5,152 nucleotides of DNA, from positions 1 to 5,152 of the forward strand of contig CALVRP010000100.1 of assembly GCA_944358665.1 (NCBI GenBank). The letters run 5' to 3'. The position numbers and the translations under genes are program-made. This document shows, piece after piece, positions 1 through 5,152 of the stretch. Every line of letters starts with the position of its first letter. Within the stretch, counting starts at the first letter, position 1. The notes beneath the pieces are model-generated. The model did no database searches. It was not told where the DNA came from and was given only the letters and a program-made list of their open reading frames with translations. This DNA is from an uncultured Bacilli bacterium. GTDB lineage: Bacteria > Bacillota_I > Bacilli_A > RF39 > UBA660.

Positions 1-416
1 CCAAGCCAAGCCGCATTGAATTCATTACTTTTTCCTATTTTAATCGTTCTATCTTTAATAAAGTAGAAAAACTCACAGGAAAGAAGCAAATCAGAAATAA
101 TAAAAGCTGCACCTATAATATATTGTAGTGACAGAACATAACAAATACCTGGTACGACTATTTCTGCTAGTATTATCAAAATATACCATAGGGATTTTAA
201 ATGCTTAAATTCCCAATTAAACAATATTGAACTTATAACAAGTAACATAATCGCTAAATAACTAGCAGAAACAAACAATGACACCAGATTAGCTGTTATA
301 GAATTGTTAAATAAAATTTTTAACGTTAAAACATATCCTGTTGCAAGGACATGTAAAGTCAACATAAAAGGAAATAAAATACAACCTTTAATAAATATTT
401 TTTCGTAGTCTTTCAA
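1..416 (-). CDS. Unrecognised polytopic membrane protein, N-terminal part (runs off the window)
   Basis: A reading frame open for 138 codons to the left window edge, so the C-terminus is missing. The start is TTG at 416. An in-frame TAG lies at 426-428 with no other start codon between, and an AGGAG box (423-427) sits six bases upstream of the TTG. The visible protein is very hydrophobic, with about four membrane segments near residues 8-32, 37-60, 70-92 and 93-113, then a charged stretch (KDRTIKIGKSNEF). I do not recognise a family and see no catalytic motif. Its place at the end of a polysaccharide operon makes an integral membrane component of polymer synthesis or export (a Wzy polymerase, for example) possible, but that is context only. 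A competing ATG at 432 with its own GGGAG box opens a 14-codon overlapping frame. Losing one A from the A-run near 398-403 would join that frame to this one, so the true N-terminus is uncertain. Confidence 0.7.
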   Translation of the reverse strand, partial: MKDYEKIFIKGCILFPFMLTLHVLATGYVLTLKILFNNSITANLVSLFVSASYLAIMLLVISSILFNWEFKHLKSLWYILIILAEIVVPGICYVLSLQYIIGAAFIISDLLLSCEFFYFIKDRTIKIGKSNEFNAAWL

Positions 417-422
417 TTTCTT

Positions 423-427
423 CTCCT
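423..427 (-). promoter_or_regulatory. Ribosome binding site (AGGAG) supporting a TTG start
   Basis: On the minus strand AGGAG at 427-423 is followed by six bases and then TTG at 416. No ATG or GTG in that frame lies nearby upstream before the in-frame stop, so this box is what supports the rare start codon. Confidence 0.6.
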
Positions 428-497
428 AACATGAATACTCCCAATGTTCTTTTAATCCTTTATAACTACTAATAAGTTTCTACCACCTTCTTTACCT

Positions 498-1515
498 TTA
501 CACCATATAACTCCAAAACTTCCATTGTGTTTTGATCTTTATCCACTTGTACAACAAATAGAACACATATGAGCCAACTACAATAAATGCAAATCCTATC
601 AAATTAATCCCTAGGAAATTAATATTAAAGACATGCGTGAACTTACTCCATATTACTAACCCCCATTGCTGTGCACAATAAAGAAAAGTACTGAAATTTC
701 TAATATTAATTGTATTATCTACATTCGGTTGCCATCTAATAGCGACAAGACTACCAACTAAGGCCGTTGGTGCCGTAGTAAATACTTCTTCAGAATTAAT
801 TATGCCGCCAGATATTTTAATTGCAAAGTTTTCAATTAAGAATAAAACTAATAATACTCCAAATATCCAAAGGTATCGTTTAAAAGAATAATCATTAATT
901 TTGTCTTTAAACTTAGCAAATAACATCCCAATATAAATATAAATCATTACTCTAGGGAAACCATATGTACCTAAGTTTGACCAGTGAATTAAGTATCCAT
1001 ACCCATTAGCGCCAATAAAATAGAGCTCAATGATTACACACAAGATGCCCAAAACTATTAGATTCTTTCTTAATAAATAAAAAATACCTATAAATATTGG
1101 TAATGCCATAAACATTGCTATTAAATACCAAGAAGGACCCCATCCATTTGCATTAGATGGTACTGGATACAAGAAGTTAAAGATGTATGTTAATAATGAT
1201 TCAAGCCTTGGCTTTACCCCCCCCATTAATTTTTATAAATCCCTTTAATGCTAGAGGAATATAGAAAACCTCCCAAGTAAGAAACAATAATCCTAAACGT
1301 ACAATAAACTTTTTAATATAATTTTTTCTCAAAATACTACTACTTAATCTAAAATAATGTTTAAAAAAGAAAAAACTTGAAATTATCACAAAAAATGAGA
1401 CACCCAAGCGTCCCAATATATTAAGAAATTGAACTCCCATATGAATGGTTACAACTCCTAATGCAGCCAATAATTTAAATATATCTATTCCCTTGTATAA
1501 TTTTTTATTATTCAT
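498..1515 (-). pseudogene. Acyltransferase family 3 membrane O-acyltransferase, frameshifted at a G8 tract (possibly phase-variable)
   Basis: Two adjoining frames make one protein. The first (1515 to 1201, 104 residues) has the family-3 N-terminus: KGIDIFKLLAALGVVTIH with Asp11 and His25 (His25 matches the conserved membrane histidine of this family), then GRLGVSFFVIISSFFFF and a basic loop ending near Arg73. The second (1226 to 498) continues the fold, with a WYLIAMFMALPIF helix and about six more membrane segments, ending at TAA 498-500. The break lies in eight G (1217-1224). As read, residue 97 is followed by GGGKAKA and a stop. One G fewer gives 338 residues, normal for the family. Such enzymes O-acylate, mostly O-acetylate, surface polysaccharides. 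The ATG starts 15 bases after the glycosyltransferase stop and has no clear Shine-Dalgarno sequence. The family call is firm; the donor and sugar target are unknown. As given the gene is broken; contingency switching, sequencing error or true decay are all possible. Confidence 0.9.
1217..1224 (-). repeat. Homopolymer G8 tract (C8 on the plus strand) at the acyltransferase frameshift
   Basis: Eight consecutive C on the plus strand, in a window where G/C runs longer than five were not otherwise seen. The tract sits at codons 98-100 of the acyltransferase, in the loop between its early and later membrane segments. Tract lengths of 7 or 10 give the full-length frame; 8 gives a stop seven codons after residue 97. 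The position and length fit slipped-strand mispairing. Confidence 0.85.
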
Positions 1516-1530
1516 ATTGATTTTTATAAT

Positions 1531-2349
1531 TTATCTAAAAATAGCATCTACAATGCTAGGATCACTAACTTTTCGAGCAAACGCAAATTGAGTATTTACT
1601 TTACTTCTTAATTCATCTACATCTTTGCTGGTAAATACGTAAGGTGTTCCTCTATTCCAATCAATGTATCTGGCAGCCTGAAAATTATCATTATCATTCT
1701 TAGGCTCTTGTGCTTCGAACCTTCCTAATATGGTTTGTACAAATAATTCATCAGCACAATAACCATGCATAAAAATAGAATTATTAAAGTTCAATATTTC
1801 AGATACATATTTACTCTTTATTGAAAACCACTGCGGTCCTTTTTTAAACCTAATCTCAGGATAATACTTCACACGATTTATTTTAAAAATTATATTTCCT
1901 AATTTTTCAATTTTTGTCGTTATTCCATGTTTCTTAAAGTCCATATTTAATGGATAATAAAATCCTAACCTTTTTTTTAACTCATCATTTGAAAAATGAT
2001 CATTGAAACCTAAATAGACCTCATTAGTAAAGTAATCAATAAAATAATTACTCGTCATCAATGGCACATCGTTACAAGAAATTAAATGTACATAATCATA
2101 AAATGAATGCTTATGTACTAGTTTCAACAATTTCAAAGTAGCTTGTATTTGACCCTGGGCTCCCCATTTTACAGGAATTCTATCTTTAACATAAGATATT
2201 TCTGACAATTTACTATGTAACCTAGGAATCTTATATCTAGCATCCCAATGCACAAAAAAATCAATATTTTTATTATCTAAAATATTAATAGTTTTCTGAA
2301 GAACATAGGCATGGTCTCCAAATCCAATCACACACACAGCATGTCTCAT
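1531..2349 (-). CDS. GT14-like (Core-2/I-branching type) glycosyltransferase
   Basis: A 272-residue cytoplasmic protein with no membrane segment, resembling the Core-2/I-branching glycosyltransferase family (PF02485, GT14). Visible marks in order: an N-terminal beta strand and helix (HAVCVIGFGDHAYVLQKTI); FFVHWDAR at residues 31-38, in place of the usual F-I-H-x-D; VKWGAQGQIQATLKLL at 60-75, matching the family's W-G motif; YVHLISCNDVPL at 86-97, matching the S-G-x-D-x-P-L motif; GPQWFSI at 171-177; and ADELFVQTIL at 199-208, matching the D-E-x-x-x-x-T motif. It probably adds a sugar, in this family GlcNAc or xylose, to the growing repeat unit; donor and linkage cannot be read here. I chose ATG 2349 because AGGAG lies eight bases upstream and the fold begins at once. 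The GTG at 2430 would add 27 residues but has no ribosome binding site. An A8 tract at 1971-1978 lies in the coding frame. Confidence 0.88.
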   Translation of the reverse strand: MRHAVCVIGFGDHAYVLQKTINILDNKNIDFFVHWDARYKIPRLHSKLSEISYVKDRIPVKWGAQGQIQATLKLLKLVHKHSFYDYVHLISCNDVPLMTSNYFIDYFTNEVYLGFNDHFSNDELKKRLGFYYPLNMDFKKHGITTKIEKLGNIIFKINRVKYYPEIRFKKGPQWFSIKSKYVSEILNFNNSIFMHGYCADELFVQTILGRFEAQEPKNDNDNFQAARYIDWNRGTPYVFTSKDVDELRSKVNTQFAFARKVSDPSIVDAIFR

Positions 2350-2357
2350 TACATTAA

Positions 2358-2362
2358 CTCCT
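2358..2362 (-). promoter_or_regulatory. Ribosome binding site (AGGAG) deciding the GT14-like gene start
   Basis: AGGAG (within TTAGGAG, minus strand 2364-2358) stands eight bases before ATG 2349. This favours that start over the in-frame GTG at 2430, which lacks a ribosome binding site. Confidence 0.75.
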
Positions 2363-2575
2363 AATATATTTTCCTTATCATATAAGTTTAGGTAGAGGCA
2401 CCTCACTACTTTTTTATAGTACTTTTGCACAAAGACAACTTTATTTTTATACGGCGATCTATCAAAATTCTTATAGCAGTACTACGATAAATCCTCATAC
2501 TGGGTAATCAATATTTTCTATCTTTCGATAAATTTTTCTTCAAGATATTGAACTAAAAAAATCTTATCTATTTTT

Positions 2576-4039
2576 CTATAGCCTATCTTTTAAAATCATT
2601 TTTGCTCTATTCAACATAACAATGGCAAATTTATTTTTCAAAAATAGTAAAACGCCGCCATACATAATAATCGAAAGTATTACTGAAAAAATAGTCTTTA
2701 TAATCAAAGATTGAAAACTAAAATCACACAATACACAAACCAAAATTATCCCAACACACCCAATAATCGAAGAAATAAATGTGTGCAGCAATGTACTTGA
2801 CATAAAAATATCTCTAACTATATCTTTAGCGTAATGATAATTAATTATAAACATACACATCTCAGCTAATACTGTTGAAAATGCTGCAGCATATTCATTC
2901 CAAGATGGAATTAATATTAAATTAATTATAATGTTAAGAACAGCACTGGTACTCATACTTCTTAAAACATATTTTTCCCTCCTAGCAGGAATTAAAACAC
3001 AATCAGACAAAATCCAAGCTAAAATCGAAAAAATATATGCAAAACATAAAATTTGTAATGAGTTAACTGAACGTAAGTATTTTGAGCCAGAAATAATTAA
3101 AACAACTTCTCGTGCAAGCATAAATAATCCTGTAGATGCTGGAAGTACTAAAAGTATCAATATATTACTTAACTTAATTAATATACCTTTATATTCTCCC
3201 ATTCTATGCTTACCAAAAAGCAATGCTAAACGAGGTACTGTAACAATTAACACAGCTGAAATTAATGTTTTGACTATTTGATAAACTTTAGATGAAACAC
3301 TATAGATACCAACTACATAATTATCTTTCATTAATCCCAATAATGTAATATCAGAGTTAACATAAATCATATTAGCTATATTAGCAAAGAAAAGAATAAT
3401 AATAGGGACAAGATGTATTCTCCAGTTAAAATGCCAAACTAAATGAATATGACAATATCTACGAGCATGAATGAAATTTAAAATATTAGATCCAACCGTA
3501 GAAAAGACAGTAATTGCAGCATACTTCAAGTAATCCTGAGGGCCACGAACAAAAATAAATAATAGAATCAAAGATATAATCTGAAAAATAATACTTCTAA
3601 TAGTGATATAACTATAATCTTCATATATTTGATATATCCATTCAGTGCCTATAGTTGTAAAAAATATCTGTAAACTAAATATTAAAATACAAAAAGCGTA
3701 GCTATGTAATTTAGAAAACAACATTAAACACACGAAAAGTAGGAGATATGCAAGAAAAGTTGACCACATATTTATTGTAAAAACTTGACTGGCAAATTGC
3801 GTGATCTTTCTCTTATTCTCTCTTAACTTAGCCCCTTCTCGAATGGCATAAGTACTTATTCCCAAAGCTGCTATCAAGGAAAAATAACTTACTATAGAAT
3901 TTGAAAAATTATATACCCCTATACCTTTTACTAACAAAATGCGAGATACATAAGGGAAAGTAATTATAGGAAATATGATATTAAGTACACTACGCAATCC
4001 ATTAAGTATCGCATTAAACCCAATTGATCTTTTCTTCAT
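2576..4039 (-). CDS. wzx: Wzx-type polysaccharide flippase (repeat-unit transporter)
   Basis: A 487-residue integral membrane protein of the polysaccharide biosynthesis / MOP superfamily (PF01943, COG2244), with about 12-14 hydrophobic segments along its length. The N-terminus carries the Wzx signature seen in Firmicutes: FPIITFPYVSRIL, then GIGVYNFSNSIVSYF and LGISTYAIREGAKLR, followed by GTEWIYQIYEDYSYI near residues 130-145. The length is normal and the frame is intact. The role is to move the undecaprenyl-linked repeat unit from the inner to the outer face of the membrane for polymerisation. Start ATG 4039 places these motifs where the family has them. The Shine-Dalgarno sequence is poor: the nearest AGG lies 13 bases upstream, in the loop of a small AT hairpin (4046-4060). 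The gene follows the GT2 gene after a 127-base gap and precedes the GT14-like gene after 226 bases. The specific substrate is unknown. Confidence 0.93.
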   Translation of the reverse strand: MKKRSIGFNAILNGLRSVLNIIFPIITFPYVSRILLVKGIGVYNFSNSIVSYFSLIAALGISTYAIREGAKLRENKRKITQFASQVFTINMWSTFLAYLLLFVCLMLFSKLHSYAFCILIFSLQIFFTTIGTEWIYQIYEDYSYITIRSIIFQIISLILLFIFVRGPQDYLKYAAITVFSTVGSNILNFIHARRYCHIHLVWHFNWRIHLVPIIILFFANIANMIYVNSDITLLGLMKDNYVVGIYSVSSKVYQIVKTLISAVLIVTVPRLALLFGKHRMGEYKGILIKLSNILILLVLPASTGLFMLAREVVLIISGSKYLRSVNSLQILCFAYIFSILAWILSDCVLIPARREKYVLRSMSTSAVLNIIINLILIPSWNEYAAAFSTVLAEMCMFIINYHYAKDIVRDIFMSSTLLHTFISSIIGCVGIILVCVLCDFSFQSLIIKTIFSVILSIIMYGGVLLFLKNKFAIVMLNRAKMILKDRL

Positions 4040-4045
4040 CTTTTA

Positions 4046-4060
4046 AATTTAACCTAAATT
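4046..4060 (-). repeat. Short inverted repeat just upstream of the flippase start
   Basis: Perfect 6-base arms (AATTTA and TAAATT) separated by three bases, ending six bases before the flippase ATG. The arms are only A/T, so the stem would be weak. The only Shine-Dalgarno-like AGG of this gene overlaps the loop. Any regulatory role is a guess; AT-rich DNA makes such repeats by chance. Confidence 0.3.
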
Positions 4061-4166
4061 CTCAATTTTTAGTGACCTTTCATATTTAATTGTTTTTGAA
4101 AGGAAACTTAAGTTAATATAATCCATAGCATCTTTAAATACTTACTTCTAACTTCAAAAAATAATC

Positions 4167-5135
4167 TTATCTTTTGACTAGTATATGCTTAACACAGTAC
4201 AGAATATAGCCTACATTAATAGCGTTAAATTTTATAATCAAATAATTTATTTTATCTTTAGTGCCATTAATTTTTTGATATTTAACATATTTAAAGTCTG
4301 GATTTTTTCTTATTAACCTTATCGCATTCTTAAAATCTCTATATTTTCTTGACATACTGCTTATTTCAATAGCAATAGCTCTTATATACATAAATTGCCA
4401 ATATTCATCATATTTAAAGTCAAATATTGTATTAAGACTATCAATTAAATAAACACTTAATTGCCACAAATTTCTTCGAGGTTTTCTAGATAATGTTCCA
4501 GGTAATATTAGATTATTGTAACCAGAATATGAGATTAGTTTGACTTTAGAAATATATTTCATATAACTAAAATCAAATATTGTATCTTCACCTAAATCAG
4601 TATTTGTATCAAATTTTAAATTATGTTCCTTAATAATTTTTAAGTTAAACAATTTAGAAATCGGTAAGCCTATATATTCAAAAGCTTCTTTATTAAAAAA
4701 AGAATTTTCAAAATCCTCATAGAAAACCACTTTTTCGGAAGGCTTAATTTCTATGCTTTTCCTGCCTTCCTCTATTCTTCTATAACCCCCTACTACTAGA
4801 TCAAAATCTTTATATTTTAAAAAGGTTTCAACATAATCAGAATCAACAAAGTCATCACCATCTATAAATAGGACGTACTTACCTTTTGCTTTATTTAATC
4901 CATAATTTCTTGCCGAAGATACTCCCCTATTTTCCTGATAGTAATAATTAAATCTAGTATCGTGATTACAAATACTCTTAATGACCTCAGCTGAGTCATC
5001 CGTAGAACCATCATCAATTACTAATACATTAATGTTTTTATAGCCTTGATTTAAAATACTTAGTAAACATTTTCTTATATAATTTTGTTTGTTATGTTCT
5101 GTAACAATGATAGTAACTAATGTATTATCTCTCAT
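4167..5135 (-). CDS. GT2 family glycosyltransferase
   Basis: A 322-residue glycosyltransferase with an N-terminal GT-A domain (PF00535). Visible marks: VTIIVTEHNKQNYI at residues 7-20 (the first strand, where most relatives have P-x-Y-N); the nucleotide-binding VIDDGSTDDS at 39-48; ENRGVSSARNYGL at 68-80; the metal-binding DGDD at 92-95; an acceptor-side PISKLFN at 158-164; and GED at 182-184, matching the usual catalytic-base region. There is no clear membrane anchor, so it probably acts at the cytoplasmic face, adding one sugar to the lipid-linked repeat unit. Sugar and linkage cannot be predicted. ATG 5135 is the natural start, since the first strand begins six residues in. A weak GGA lies eight bases upstream, and the ATG overlaps a likely upstream stop (ATGA), suggesting translational coupling. 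The frame has no stop between the ATG and the window edge, so a longer N-terminus cannot be fully excluded. Confidence 0.92.
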   Translation of the reverse strand: MRDNTLVTIIVTEHNKQNYIRKCLLSILNQGYKNINVLVIDDGSTDDSAEVIKSICNHDTRFNYYYQENRGVSSARNYGLNKAKGKYVLFIDGDDFVDSDYVETFLKYKDFDLVVGGYRRIEEGRKSIEIKPSEKVVFYEDFENSFFNKEAFEYIGLPISKLFNLKIIKEHNLKFDTNTDLGEDTIFDFSYMKYISKVKLISYSGYNNLILPGTLSRKPRRNLWQLSVYLIDSLNTIFDFKYDEYWQFMYIRAIAIEISSMSRKYRDFKNAIRLIRKNPDFKYVKYQKINGTKDKINYLIIKFNAINVGYILYCVKHILVKR

Positions 5136-5152
5136 TTTGATGATCCAATACC
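5132..5152 (-). CDS. Possible last codons of an upstream gene (edge fragment)
   Basis: At the right edge a frame reads GIGSSK and then TGA at 5134-5132, overlapping the GT2 start codon as ATGA. Four-base overlaps are common between co-transcribed genes, and the surrounding cluster makes an upstream polysaccharide gene likely. With six codons visible there is no way to identify it, and the open frame could be chance. Confidence 0.3.
   Translation of the reverse strand, partial: GIGSSK

Noticed and set aside
498..1226. Second half of the acyltransferase as an independent 242-residue gene
   Set aside because: It lacks the family N-terminus and catalytic histidine, has no ribosome binding site, and joins the upstream half with a one-base change in the G tract.
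2391..2415. Near-palindrome followed by six T on the plus strand, resembling a terminator
   Set aside because: The loop would be only two bases for the best arms, the longer stem is bulged, and no plus-strand gene ends here.
2350..2430. 27-residue N-terminal extension of the GT14-like protein from GTG 2430
   Set aside because: No ribosome binding site precedes the GTG, whereas ATG 2349 has AGGAG at eight bases and begins right at the conserved fold.
2350..2575. Internal promoter in the gap before the GT14-like gene
   Set aside because: Candidates such as TTGAAG-17-TAGAAA, or an isolated TATGAT, match consensus too poorly in AT-rich DNA to list as a feature.
2555..2578. T7 run (minus strand) just after the flippase stop as a terminator
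   Set aside because: Only a four-base AT stem (CTAT/ATAG) precedes it, and the operon appears to continue.
2931..3281. Open frame of 116 codons on the plus strand
   Set aside because: It lies wholly inside the well-supported flippase on the other strand, resembles no known protein, and has no supporting neighbour on the plus strand.

Overview
This AT-rich window looks like the inside of an exopolysaccharide or capsule (Wzx/Wzy-type) gene cluster from a low-GC Gram-positive bacterium. A Lactobacillales host, such as a lactobacillus, is the best guess. That guess rests on base composition, AGGAG-type ribosome binding sites, the sequence style of the flippase, and a GT14-type transferase next to a family-3 acyltransferase. 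No species can be named from this sequence alone.

Every supported gene is on the minus strand, so transcription runs from high to low coordinates. In that order they are: the probable last few codons of an upstream gene (window edge, ATGA overlap); a GT2 glycosyltransferase (4167-5135); a 127-base gap; a Wzx-like flippase (2576-4039); a 226-base gap; a GT14-like (Core-2/I-branching) glycosyltransferase (1531-2349); a 15-base gap; a family-3 membrane O-acyltransferase (498-1515) broken by a frameshift; an 81-base gap; and the start of an unrecognised polytopic membrane protein (416 down to the window edge). I saw no tRNA, rRNA, CRISPR array, insertion sequence or convincing terminator.

The genes fit one pathway. 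The GT2 and GT14 enzymes would add sugars to a lipid-linked repeat unit at the inner face of the membrane, Wzx would flip it outward, and the acyltransferase would decorate it with acyl (usually acetyl) groups. No clear Wzy polymerase, priming transferase or chain-length regulator lies in the window. The partial membrane protein at the left edge could be one of the missing integral membrane components, but this cannot be decided here.

The most notable observation is a run of eight G (coding strand, 1217-1224) inside the acyltransferase, exactly where the reading frame breaks. Seven (or ten) G would restore one uninterrupted 338-residue protein of normal family length. This suggests a phase-variable (ON/OFF) polysaccharide acylation gene captured in its OFF state, although a homopolymer sequencing error or a fixed mutation would look the same.
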